A stretch of DNA of 64,000 nt from Pterobdella sp. o SKG-2022. Its lineage: Eukaryota > Annelida > Clitellata > Hirudinida > Piscicolidae. The first letter of the stretch is position 1; the number at the start of each line of letters is the position of its first letter. The translations under genes were made by a program, and so were the position numbers. The notes beneath the pieces are model-generated. The model was not told the origin of the DNA, did no database searches, and was given only the letters and a program-made list of their open reading frames with translations. Where the stretch lies: contig OZ038326.1 in NCBI GenBank assembly GCA_964035795.1, forward strand, positions 276,784 through 340,783, given 5' to 3'. Shown piece by piece: positions 33,068-51,800 of this stretch.

Positions 33068-36000
33068 AAGCATAGGAACTCACAATGGAAGTTTTCATTG
33101 TGATGAAGTGTTGGCATGCAGTCTCCTCTTGAAACTCTTCCCTGATACTCCCATAATAAGGTGAGGAGACTGGTGCTCTATGTGAGTATTGTCTGGGTTG
33201 TTTCTGAATTTATTATTTTCAGGATAGTCTACTTGTTAAGGATTATTTTTATTGTTATAACCCTACCCTTAATACAGAAAAACATACTATACAAGAATTT
33301 AATTGATTGATTGGTAGTAGTGTTTTTGAAAGAAATATTAATAAATGTATAAGATAACACTAGTTATTAGGAAAGCTGGACAATTCAAATGTTTTCAAGA
33401 TCATTTGCAAGCAATGTATAAGATAATTTTAATTTGTATCTGGCGATTCAAATTCTTGAGTTTTCATAAATAAATTGATCATAGAACAAGAGATCCTGCA
33501 AAGTTGAACAGTTGCGATATTGTGGTGGATGTTGGGGGTGAGTACAACCCAGCCAACTGCCGATTTGACCACCACCAAAAGTAATTTGAATATCAGTCAT
33601 TAATAATAGATTGAAACCTATTATGAAATCACAACTATGTAAACTATGACAACCACATATTCCTAGGTCTTTCATGCACACAATGAACAGTTTGGACAGC
33701 AGAAAAACATGGATGACAAAACTGAGCAGTGCTGGTTTAGTCTACCTGCATTATGGCAGAGATGTCATATCAAAATTAATTGGTGTGTTTTGGAAATATA
33801 AAGGGTATTATTTAGTAATAGTAGATTGAAGTTTAATGAATGAATTGTTGTTTTGGTTGAATCTTTATAACTACTTTTAAGAATTGAGTAGTTCACAAAA
33901 TCTTAGTATCCATCTCATGTACCACCCATCCACTCCACAACCCATCCATCCATCTCATATACCACCCAACATCCCATCCACCTCATGTACCACCCATCCA
34001 TCCACCTCATGTACCTCCCATCTATCCATCTCATGTACCACCCAACATCCCATCCATCTACCTCATGTACCTCCCATCCATCTTATGTACCACTGCGAAT
34101 CCCATCCATCCACCTCGTGTACCACCCATCCATCCACCTCATGTACCACCCAACATCCCATCCATCTACCTCATGTACTTCCCATCCATCTCATGTACCA
34201 CCGCGCATCCCATCCATCCACCTCGTGTACCACCCATCCATCCACCTCATGTACCTCCCATCCATCCACCTCATGTATCTCCCATTCACCCCACATCCCA
34301 TCCATCCACCTCGTGTACCACCCATCCATCCACCTCATGTACCTCCCATCTATCCATCTCATGTACCACCCAACATCCCATCCGTCTACCTCATGTACCT
34401 CCCATCCATCTCATGTACCACCGCGCATCCCATCCATCCACCTCATGTACCACCCATCCATCCACCTCAACATCCCACCCACCTCCTAGATAGAAACCCA
34501 TCAGACTCAGATGTGGAGGTGATATGGGACAAGCTATATGAACTTTTGATGCAGTCAATCGATGCCATCGACAATGGCGTCTCTGTCTCTGATGGCCCCT
34601 TGAAGTTTGTGCATGTGTGTTTTTGTGTGTGATGATTATATGGATTATAATAAAATCCATATATAGTATTTGTATAATATATTGATGCTAATAATTTTCT
34701 TACTATATAATAAATATCCCTTTATGCAGTTACCACATCACCACCGACCTTTCGAGCAGAGTTCAACATTTGAACCCCTGGTGGAATGACCCTAAAGCTT
34801 ATGACGAGAACTATGTCAATGTAATGTTTACATTGTTGTGGCAGCAATGTTGAAGTAGTTGTAGCAACAGGATCTTTGTGCTTACTTACTAAATCATGGC
34901 TGATTGATTACTATGGCATAATTTTTAAGCAGTCTATTATTAAAGCAAAAACAAATGTTTTTAAAATTACCATCCAATCAGGACCGTTTTAATGAGGCCA
35001 TAGTGATGGTGGGTAAAGAGTTTGAAGAAAAAGTTTCATATTTATGGTAGTGTACCATAGTTTCTCCTTGTTTCATTCATACCAGTGTATTGACCAACGT
35101 CCTTATGGATTTTCTATATACTTTTATTGGTTATTGCTTCCATTAGTTGGCATTAATCTTATTATTATTATTCTTATTAAACTCACAGGCACAGTTGGAT
35201 TCCAGCAAAAAACCTGGTGAAACAGGCCTACGATGAGCGATTCAATGTGACATGATTCACATAATAATAATAAAAATAGTTCTAAAAAATCTCATTAGTT
35301 ATTTTCAAATTTACTTTTCAAAATATTAATAATTTAATTAGAAATTCATACAATTCACTATATTGTGGATTGAAAAAAAAACCAATAGGATGGCGTCAAC
35401 CTTGCGAGTTTTGATCCCATAATAATCGTTGGCAGGTGGACAAGAGTGGCGAGATAATGTTGCTGGACAATGGAGGGTTTCCATGGAAGGACCACCTCTT
35501 TGCCATTGAAAACCCTGGTTTTCCTTGTGAGTCTGTGATGTCATCAATCTGGTGTTTGTTCCTCTCATTGGTGTTTGTTCCTCTCATTGGTGTTTGTTCC
35601 TCTCATTGGCGTTTGTTCCTCTCATTGGTGTTTGTTCATATCATTGGCATTTGTTCTTCCCATTGGTGTTTGTTCCTCTCATTGGTGTTTGGCCCTCTCA
35701 TTGGTGTTTGGCCCTTTCGTTGGTGTTGTGTTGTTCAATAAGTTGCATTCAATCTATTTTTGTATTTGGTTTAAGATGTGTTTTTGATTGAAATTCAAAT
35801 AGATTTTGAATTTGATTTCATACGTTTTAACTTCAAGACACAAATTCAAAAAGCTATTTTCAATATACATCACCACCATCTTCCGATGTGAACAACAGCC
35901 GTGAAGTACGTCTTGTATCAGGACCATAACAAGTCTTGGAGAATTCAATGTGTGCCTCTTGAGCTGGGCAGTTTCAAAAATAGGTCTGTAAGCTAATAAT

Positions 36001-36415
36001 TTCAAATTGAACGTTAGCTCAAGATGACAGTCTATAAAAATTTCCACCAAACAAATGGCTTTTTTTATACAACACTTTAATTGTTGTATCCATAATCTAG
36101 ACCCACTGATGTCAACCCCAGCTTCAGCGACATGTAAAGCAGTATAATCTAATTGGAATAATAATCATATGTTCTACCAGCTCAGTTATACAGACTAATA
36201 TCCTAACCGTCGTAATATGTTGAAGCCATTATAACCTTCACAGACAGGGGCTGCCAGAGAGCTGGAGAGGGTTGAGGGATGAAGAGTTGTCAAAGGAGGC
36301 CTCAATAGAAGGTTGCGTCTTCGTGCACGCATCAGGATTCATTGGGGGCAACAAGAGCAAACAGGGCAGTCTTGACATGGCCCGCAAGTCTCTCCTCTTG
36401 ACCACCCCCTCTTGA
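33068..36415 (+). CDS. MYG1: MYG1 (UPF0160 / DHH-type exonuclease)
   Basis: MYG1 is a conserved 3'-5' RNA exonuclease of nucleus and mitochondria (family knowledge). Ten exons, every join in phase: 33068-33160, 33485-33580, 33667-33782, 34490-34604, 34730-34820, 34982-35046, 35189-35246, 35436-35526, 35899-35983 and 36244-36415 (TGA), about 327 codons. The usual N-terminal targeting segment is on an unplaced upstream exon. Motifs: [91 protein letters not shown] and [14 protein letters not shown]. These cover the family almost end to end and include the metal-binding His/Asp residues. AATAAA at 36517-36522. The gene is convergent with the nicotinic receptor gene, with 253 bp between stops. Confidence 0.95.
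33905..34480. repeat. Minisatellite of about 24 bp units, MYG1 intron
   Basis: About 575 bp of variants of ccatccacctcatgtacc, with longer copies containing catcccatccat. The array is C/T/A-only on the + strand and ends about 10 bp before the MYG1 exon at 34490. It is open in several frames because it lacks stop codons, but it is intronic. Confidence 0.93.
35549..35722. repeat. 19-bp minisatellite, about 9 copies, MYG1 intron
   Basis: Tandem copies of gtgtttgttcctctcattg, slightly diverged toward the 3' end (gtttggccctctcattg), begin just after the donor at 35526. Confidence 0.9.
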
Positions 36416-36668
36416 CATTGTTGGTGTGAGAGTGGAAGAGCAGTTGGATGGATGGATTGATTGATGACCGCTTTGATTGTTTTATTCAAATTAAATGTAT
36501 AAACAGGTTCTATTTTAATAAATTATTTGGTTTTCAATAATTCTTTCATTTCAATTCAGTTTTCAAAAATATTTTAAGTGATAATCAGTGAGGCTTAAAA
36601 GACTGACTTTGATGCTTCATGAGTGATTCGATATGTGAAATAAGGGTTCTTAAAATCTCATTTATTTT
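36416..36668. other. Short convergent spacer MYG1 / nicotinic receptor
   Basis: 253 bp holding the MYG1 AATAAA (36517-36522). The two 3' UTRs must be short or overlap. Confidence 0.6.
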
Positions 36669-39600
36669 TCAAATTTGAGAACGAGGAAAAAACGCAATAA
36701 AGAATAAAAAAGTGAAAAAAAGGTAGACCAAAAAAAACACACGATCAAGCGCCTTCGCCGCTATCCTCCATTCTCTCTGAACCTTGTCTTGTTCTCGTTT
36801 CTTGCGCTGTCTTTTGACGTATTTCTTTATAAGTTTACGTATTATTGACAGATTTTTCAGTGTCATGATCTTCAGTCTTGTGTGCTCAATATGCAAGCTT
36901 CTTGGTCTGGTTGAGGGACGTGTTGAAAAAGATTCTTGTTTTTGGGGGATTTTATAGGCGTCTCTGCTTGGGTGTTGAACGTTGTTTAAAGGGTTCACAA
37001 ATACATGCTGCATTTTGAGTGAATGTGGCAGGCTGAATGATGAGCTTTGGTCATTAAACATCTTAGAAGCACTATCTGGCTGGTGACTGAAAAGTCTCGT
37101 CTCATTCTGGAATAATGTTTTTTGTTGCTTAGATCGACTCTGTGTGATATTTGATCCACCTATTCTCATATATTCTGGTCCATTCAACTTTTCTTCATGA
37201 CTTTTAGGTATTTCAACCAAAGGAATATTATCGTATATGTTATAAGAAGTTTCCTCATGGTGAAGTGTATAGTGGAGAGAGCTGTGGTGATGAATTTTCT
37301 CATGTTTTATTTTGCGGGTGTGGTGAGATGGTTTTGTCGAAGTAGAAGCATTCTCTTTTGACAGAAAGTCGTCTATATGCTGTGAAGGGTCGTCAAGGTT
37401 CAGCTGGTAGTTCTCCTTATGCTGTTCTTTAGTTTTGTCTTCTTTTTGAGAAGAGTGCAGATGTAGCAAACCAAGAATGTCAACTGAAGAGTTTCGATAA
37501 TATTAAATTCAAATGAGTAACTAAACTAGCCTATTAACAAAAAAAGATTTTATCAAAAACTTTTTTTACTGAATAATAACACGAAGCTTTTTGTAACTTG
37601 AACTCACATTATCAAGTATACAAACATTTTTTTTAAAACTCAAATAATATTCGAAAACAGCATCAAATCTCACTTTTGTGCTCAGCTTTTTTATTTTTTT
37701 TTTTTTCTTGGTTTTTGAGGTAACGTTCTTTCTTCCTTTTAAAAACCTCTTCTTCCTCAGCCTTCATCATGCCTCCCATGCATAGATAGTATGCCAGTCC
37801 ATCTATCAAGCTCTGCGACAATGAGCCAGTGGTGAAAAGTATATCATTCCAGCATTGGATTCCATCAATAAATTTTATTTAATCCTATAATTTCTTATTT
37901 TTATTTTTCAAATTGAATTTCTTTTTATTATTTCCAGAGTCATGGGTCAATTTTCTTACTTTTTTAACAAAAAATTCCAACAAAATAAATGAAACAAAGC
38001 CCACTTGAGCAAGACACAGAGGAAGGGCTCGGATGGGGGAGGAGTGAAGGTGCATCAAAATGCACGACAACATGGTGGAAAGTGACGTCATCACCATGCT
38101 CATCACGAAATAACGTCCTGTAGAAAAGTGCATTTGATAAAAGGAAATAGAAGAATGGGATTTTGAAAGTTATAGAAAGATGGAGAAGAAACCGATGGAC
38201 GGGATGGAGGAGTGGGAGGGTGGAGTGATGTCGGCCAGGAAAAGGAGGAGGACGAAAAAGGCCAAGAATATGTTCATCCCTGTGAAATTGAAAAACTTGT
38301 TTGAAAAATTTGAAATATATCACAATAATCTTAGACGTTATATCATGAAACAAAGCAACAAACACAATAAAACCTCCGAACACTATCAAACTTTTATTTC
38401 AAAACACGTGACATAGTTAAGAGAGCAACTTGACCAAAAACCTAAGAGTATCTTGGCGGGAGACTCTGGAGGGAGGCAGAATGAGATGGGGGTGAGGAGG
38501 GAGAGGAAGATGCATGGAATCAACAGCATGTAGGTGTAGAAGGTGGCCACTCTTGCTGTGAGGGGAAGAAGAAGGTGTTTGGTGCTGGTTTGAACATCGG
38601 CCACAAACTTCCACGATACTAAATTCCACAACCAATACAAACCAATTTCAAAGGTGAAGGTGAGGTCAGTGTAGGGTTCATTACAACAGGAATAATACTT
38701 GAAGTTCCTCTCGGTTTTATGACTTACCAAGTGCCATTCATTACTGCGCACGTAGGTGCTAGTGTCGATCTGTCAGAGGTCAAATATTGCATGTATGAGA
38801 ATTATGGGGTAGTACTTTTGTGTGTTATATTTTAGAACGAACAATTTTAACGGGTTACTGAACAAAACTAAGTTTCTAAATCTCAACTAGACATCATCAA
38901 AACACATTATATCACATTTTTCATTATTCATGCAAAGATATAAGAGGTGATCATTCTGAAACCTGAACTTCGTCTTCATAAAAGTTGATATCCAGCTTAA
39001 AACTGTCATGCGACCAGGAACCGAACTTTAAACTGAATCGTTTCAAGTCATGATCAATTTCAACCCTACAATGCATACATCGGGGAACTATAACCAGCCA
39101 CTTATGGAATCCCTCCAACCCACTATAATCATCAGCATCATAACCTCACCCACAACGTCAACTCTATCAACCACCCAAATTCACTCTCACCCAATAATAC
39201 CACCATAAACACCTCGTTACACCATCAAAACCTCATTACTTTACCTGCAAGATTGGACATCAAAGGGGAAGCAGGTGGTGTCGAGGGAACAGGTGGATTT
39301 GAAAAGGGAGGGTGGAAACCACTGAGATGGATTAACATCGATCCATTATTAAAAAAATGCCTTTATTTGAGATTATATAATTGAAATAATTATCAACTAA
39401 ATTACTACATATTATGATTATTGAGGAGTGAAATTATTGGTGAAGTGTTACTTGGTGAAAATGATTGTAAATTTGTTTTGTGGGTAAATCTTTAAACACT
39501 TGCTTTTAAATACCTAGCCATCAACTATTAATACAAAACAATCAACAAATGTCAAACTCGAATGATTCCACTGCTATTCACAACCACCATCACTTCCCTC

Positions 39601-42600
39601 AGCTCTGAATGCCTTGAGTCTGCACTGTAGTACGGGTGCTACTGACTCATTTCTACACCATATTACATTTATAATTTTTCCATGTTGTACATAATATATG
39701 GATATTATTGCTGAGCAGCATGGAGAATGAAAAGTAAGACTCAAGTGAAAAACTAAAATGAAACTGACAAGTTGTAGAGTACGATATCAGGCACCCACAA
39801 CTGAGAAGGTAAGAGTCTTATCTGCGGATATTTGGTGGTGGTGATAGTTTATGCTGCTGAAATGATGTTTTTTAAACACAAGTTTTAGCTTCGCAACTAA
39901 TATGTATTGTATGCTGTATATAGATTTGATTTTTTATAATTAATTTTATTTATGGAAAGGTAATAATGATAGCAAATAATCGAAGTAGTATTAAAAAGTT
40001 CAATTTTATATGGTGCAAAGTCAAACTTCAGTGATGTCGTGATGCTGGTCTGGTCTCCAAGCCATGAAGTGGTCAGTCCATTTCTGTGGTGAGATGATAA
40101 GGACGATGGTGATAATGACGATGATGATGATGATGATGATGATGATGGGAGAAGATATAATATATTTTCAATAATAATAAATAATGGTAACTTTAGTCAG
40201 TACACAACCCTCTACACACACATACATAGACACACAACCACCAACACACACAGACACACAACCACCAACACACACAACCACCAACACACAAAAACACCAA
40301 CACACAACCTACATATCGACTCCAGACTTTGGTAGTAAGAACTTCATTCTTCTCATCCAGATCAACCAGCTGTACCAGAGAGATGCCAAACTGGACCCTC
40401 ATCACCTCACTTCCTTCCAACACCTGAGTGGGTGAGATGTGGTTTTATACAATTAGATACAGAAGTCAATGGAATACAAGGAAACACATTGCAAGTCATT
40501 ATAGTTTTGATAAAATCACCAAACCCTCAAAATTGTAGCATGCTCATGTTAATGGCCGCAATGGCGGCAGAGAATTTATAAACTTCACAATGACGAATAA
40601 AAATGGAATGAAACAGGTATAAAAATATGAAAAATGTCGAGGAAGAAAGCATAGCTGATAGACACAAATAAGAAATATTACAGAGAATAAATAAGAGGTA
40701 AAACTATTGAGAAGCTTGAATAAATATTGGACAGCCCTTGAAAGGTGAACAAAGTTACCTTGGAAACAACTTGAAACAAACCCTTCAAACTATAAAACTA
40801 ATAAAATACGGATCAACAACAAAAAGATAAAAATAACGATAGAAAAGTCTATACCAAATATAATAATATATAATATATAATAATATAATACATAAAAAAT
40901 ACAAAGATGTATTCAAAATACAATAAGTGATTACATGTCAAAAAGCCCTTCCACCGAAGCAAAACATAAGAGAGAATAGAATCATAAGAACGAAAACAAA
41001 AATAAAAGCTAACTCACGGGCCTTCCTTGAATCCCTCCTACCCTGTCGTACTTTTCCAACAACCACTTCACCATCGACTTTTCTGAGCCTGGGATTCTGT
41101 CCTTATCAACATCACTTCCTTCTGTGTCGTCACCACTGTCTGTTCTACCAGTGTCATTACTGATAGATGTTTTGTTTTTATAGCCATTGTTATCCATTTC
41201 ATCGTTATCATCATGCATTTTATAAATGTTATTATTTTTAATAATTTTTGATTTTTTTGCTTTGTTGTCGGTTTCGGTTGCATGGAAGGTACTGAAAGCA
41301 TCTTCAGGTTGTTGTGAGAGTTTTGTGGGCGGAGTTTTGATGGAGGTTTTTGATGGCTTGTTTTTAGTTTCTCCGTTAAATATTTTTTTTTTTAAAGGGT
41401 TTCTCATGACTTTATTTTGCTTCCCGTGACGGTTTTTATTGACTCGATGCTTGAAATCAAGTTTGTGCTCGAAATGATCTGTAAGCCTATTATAACTGAT
41501 AGTTTTGTTCCATAGACTGTTGCTGTTCAGATCTTGGTGAGTAGATCGTTTGTTGAAATGTTCCCCCTCATAAAAGCCAGTTTTGCTATAACCTTTGTTT
41601 TTGGAAATGTTTCCCGTGGCTTTGTTACAATTTTTCAGATTCTTATTGAAATGATTAAGCAGTTTAGTTTTCTTTTTCAGAGTTGTAAAGATTTGTGGGT
41701 TTTTTGAATTCCCAAAATAAGCTTTTAACGTATTTTTCTTCCTTTTGATGTGTCCTATTTTGAGCTTTTTTTCTGCATTACTCTTGCAATTAGTAATTTT
41801 ATTCTTATTATCACAATTAATTTGTTTTTTGATATTTTTGTTTGGAAAATTTTGTTTATTCGTTGTATGGTTGATATTTTTATAAGTGCCATTTTGAGAT
41901 TCATCTGAGATAAGAGTTTTATGGGCCTTCGTTTTCTTACGTCTTTTTTTATTGGCATTATTTCCCATCGATAAGCATTTATTAAAGTTTCCACTTATAG
42001 ATTTCTCTCCAGTATATTTTTTTCGCATTTTTCTCTTGAAATAATCAAAGATTTCTGAAACTTTTGCTAATTTATTTTTTCTCATTATTTCACGAAAAAG
42101 TATTTTATCGTTTGATACACGTTCTTCAATATTGCGTGTGTGTGTCGAAAACAAACATTTTCTTTCCGATTTGCCTACTTTTTCACAAACTTCAAAGTTT
42201 GACATTCTCTCCATCAACTTTTTCAAATGAATGAATGCCATTCTTGCGCCATTGTCTTCAGCAGTAAATCGAACATTCTCGATAATTTGTTCGATACATT
42301 TTCGTTCGAGCTTGCAAAGTTCAATATATCGACTGAGAAAGATACAAGAAAAATTGTGGAAAGAGCAAAAATCAGCAATGTGACATCGATTCAAATGGGT
42401 GTTGAAGAGGTGCTTAGAACTATGATTATGATGATTTGAAGCAAAATTTTGATGAGTAGAAGCAAAATTATGATAAGTATGTTTGGAATTAAACTCATCA
42501 AATATGAGGTTTTTGAGAACTGAGTCTTTTGCATTTGAAGAAAAGTTTTCAAAATTCAAAATAGTCTTTTGATTTTCATTTATATTCAAAGATTTGAAAT

Positions 42601-42643
42601 CTTGGCTAGGAGTTTGAGCCCTATTTGAAGCTTTCAATCTCAT
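36669..42643 (-). CDS. Nicotinic acetylcholine receptor alpha-type subunit, predicted anion-selective, with long N-terminal extension
   Basis: Cys-loop ligand-gated channel subunit. Thirteen exons, all in phase: 42643-41018, 40423-40313, 40083-40027, 39821-39769, 39624-39558, 39321-39245, 39032-38963, 38769-38643, 38555-38442, 38279-38193, 38117-38005, 37812-37674 and 37483-36669 (TGA), 1151 codons against about 500 usual. Ligand-binding domain: [39 protein letters not shown] (loop A), Cys loop [15 protein letters not shown] with an extra Cys, [12 protein letters not shown] (loop B Trp) and YSCCNEPY (loop C vicinal Cys, alpha type). M1 is [21 protein letters not shown]2 follows SPAKILLG, M3 is [18 protein letters not shown] and M4 is [20 protein letters not shown]. 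Before the first helix ([14 protein letters not shown]) lie about 515 Lys/Asn/His-rich residues. No signal peptide follows the chosen ATG, so a spliced upstream exon is likely (possible acceptor near 42693). The M3-M4 loop is also long (about 300 aa). Confidence 0.9.
40113..40146. repeat. (GAT)n short microsatellite
   Basis: Run of gatgatgatg in a nicotinic receptor intron. Confidence 0.8.
40199..40312. repeat. CA-rich repeat (cacacaaccaccaa)n
   Basis: Imperfect units of acacacaaccaccaac next to the donor of the exon at 40313-40423, in a nicotinic receptor intron. Confidence 0.75.
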
Positions 42644-48808
<6,165 letters not shown>

Positions 48809-51800
48809 TTATGTCAAGTTGGCTCTAACAAAATGCATATTGAAGTATAAAAGAAGGTGTAAGTGAATGTAAAAGCACATCTTGCAGACATAACAACTCG
48901 AAGGGGAAAGACTGTATAAGCGAACCAGTCTGCCCTTGAAAGTCTTTTTGATGTACTTTTTCTTCGCTTGTATCTTGTGTGTCTTATCCACAACTTGTAA
49001 GGCTTCCTTCTGGTGAGGTGCCACGTTGTGATTCGTGGTGGGTTCGTGCTTGTTGAAGTTCCATTGGATTTGCTGGATTATAATCTCGCTCTTGACATCG
49101 CTTCCACCCGTAGTAGCACTTAAATATCGCTCACACAGCTCGTCGTTGCTAATCCACTTCTTATAGAGAGCATCCAGAAAGCCGTTGTCTCGCAGTTTCT
49201 TCAACGAGTTGTCTAACTGTAGCAACAGTCCAGAGTTTTTGGGAACTGCAAAAGAGAAGTTCTCGTGCATGAATAGTTTCCCAACTGCCACAAGATCACA
49301 GGGGGGAAGTCTGGAGACATAATCTCCAATGGTGTGGGGTAGGATGAAGCCGAAATGGCGTTTGATGGGTTGAGAAATGTCGTTATGGCCTGAGTGATGT
49401 GCTTGATGAGAATGTCGTTTCGATAAAAAGAAGCTGGTCAGTTTAGAAGGGCTTTGCTTTTTTTTGATAAGTTTCTTTCCCATTTTTTTTGTTATTGTGT
49501 TGAAGTTCCTTTCAGTTTGTTTTAACTTAACTTTTTTTTTTGAACTGTTTGTATGCGAAACTTGAGCGTTTGATATTGTTTGGTGGTTGTTTTTAGTTGC
49601 ATGGTGACTATGAAAAGGCATCTTCTCACCAGAAACACTTCTGATCTTTCTATTGAAAATGCTTCTCGCCAAGTTTTTTTTAGATACAAATTTTGTTTTG
49701 ACCGAGACATAGGCGGTATTGATTTGGGGTTTTTGACCAGATTTAGAATTTAAAAATTGAGAAAGTATTGTATTTTTTGCATTAGATGGAATTTTTTTAG
49801 AATCACTGGTTAGTTTTGTGGTGTGAGATTTTTTTTGCTTATCCATCTTTTTATAAACAATCTTTAGCCATTTTGTCAAAGTTTCAAAAGATGGCAAGCT
49901 TTTAAAATGAAACAAAGCTTGAAGCAGAGAGTTTAACGCCTTGCTTGAACTAATTAACTGCCCAGAAATCATTTGAGGACGAGTCTGCCAGCGTTCTAAA
50001 AGCAAAATTAAATTAAAAAACAAACAGAGTAATTGAATATCACTCTAAATAGTGATTTATAAAAGGAAAGGCAACCTTGGTGGAAGCTCTTTGCACACTG
50101 CAACCCATTCCCCTCCTCACTCAACTCTTCGGGAGCTTTATCTCCATCTGGGGAAATGATGCATCCCAGCACAACCAAAGCACAATTAAAATATTTGCAG
50201 ACGTTCTCTTGCTTACTTCTCTTTCGAATGTTTTCCTTATGTTTTTGCTCTGTTGAGACTGCTTTTGCTTCCTTTAACATTACAAATACTGGAGCATTCA
50301 AGTGTAATTTATTTTTAAAAAACATTCCATCTTTGCTTAGATGCCCAATTAAATTTGAACATTTCAAACGTCTTGCTAATAAATATTCAGTCAATTTACA
50401 ATACATTTCAACGAGTAATTTTTCCAACTTATCGCCCTTTTTTTGCATTTTTCCACAATTATTATTGAGGTTTTTTTTCTTTGCACAAAATAATTTTTCC
50501 AGATGCCATATTTTGTTCAATTTACACATAATAAGAGCAATTCGGAAAGGTGGTTGTTGGAATGGAGATTTGTTGCAGCCGAGCCTTATGAGGCTGGAGT
50601 CTGCATTTGCAAGCCCCCTCAAGCTATTCCCATAATAAGGTGATCTCTGATTGATGTCTTGTTTGTCAAAAAAATTTTGCTGTTGCCGTAATGGCATTTT
50701 TTTTAATTTTTCCAAGGTTTTCATGCTTGTCAAAACTTTATCCCTTTCAAAAACAGCATGATTCGGAAAAGTTTTGAAATTATTCCCTAAATATTTCAAA
50801 AAACTAGAATTCTTAAAAATTAAATTTAAATTTTCAATGCCATTATTACGAAATAAAAGTTCTATAATTAGAAGCCAATCGAGACTCTTAAGCATGTAAT
50901 GGTGGTTGGGATGTTGTCTCCAGTAAGCATCTTCAGCCACCACATGGTGCTGAGGCTTGTGGGTGCTAAAGAAATGGCTTTTGTTTGCGGTGCTTGTGAA
51001 CCGTTTGATGTAATGGGTTCCGTTTTCATTGGGGGTTGAATGTTTTGCCTTTATTTTAACATTGTCATCAACACTTTTATCTTGACTACTTTTGATATTT
51101 ATATTTTTTTTGATTTTTCTTTTAAATCGGTAATTAACTTTTAAATTTTCTCCAAAAGTCATATCTTTCTTTCTCACATTTTTCTTCAAATTGAATCGCT
51201 GCACAGACCTACCTAGCTTCCACTTAGACGCATCAAACCCCTCCCTCACCATTCTTATCCCCTCCTCGTTGGTGAACGTGAAGACTCCAGATCGAGTCAT
51301 CCCGTCATACAGCCACCTGCTCGAATTCTCCTCTCTCAGACTCTTCAGTAGTACCCCCTTCCTCAACGTACCGAAGACAACCTGCTCCAATAAATCTTCA
51401 ATTTTTTCATTTTTGTTCAATTCATTTTTCGGCAATTTGTCTTTTTTCCTTGTACCATTGTTGTTTACCTTATAATAACTAAGTTGTTTAACGTTTTTCA
51501 ACTTTTTGTTTTTATTGTTATTAGCGCTCATTTTTCTTTGCGTTTTGTTATTTATATTTTTGGAATTCTTCTTTACTTTTAAAAGTTGGAATTTTTTTAT
51601 GCTGGATTTCAAATTAGGGACATCAAGAGTGGTAATGAGCCGATGATTATCATAATTAATAGTTCTGTTTCCACATTTTTTATTAGCTTTTTTTGCATAA
51701 TAATCATGAAACTCTATTTTCTCATTTTTTTCTGAAACATCTTCACCACTTTCTTCATTTTTTACAGTTTCATCAGGTCCATCCTGGCTGTGCGCCTTGT

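Noticed and set aside
33884..34660. Several overlapping open frames rich in His, Pro and Ser on both strands
   Set aside because: They come from the stop-free minisatellite in the MYG1 intron. The true MYG1 exon begins at 34490 in a frame fixed by homology.
35436..35791. Open frames with repeated [11 protein letters not shown]
   Set aside because: They are the 19-bp minisatellite following the MYG1 exon that ends at 35526.
50156..50635. 159-codon plus-strand frame opposite the glutamate-receptor-like exon
   Set aside because: It lies antisense to a phase-consistent coding exon and has no homology or splice context; it is a shadow.
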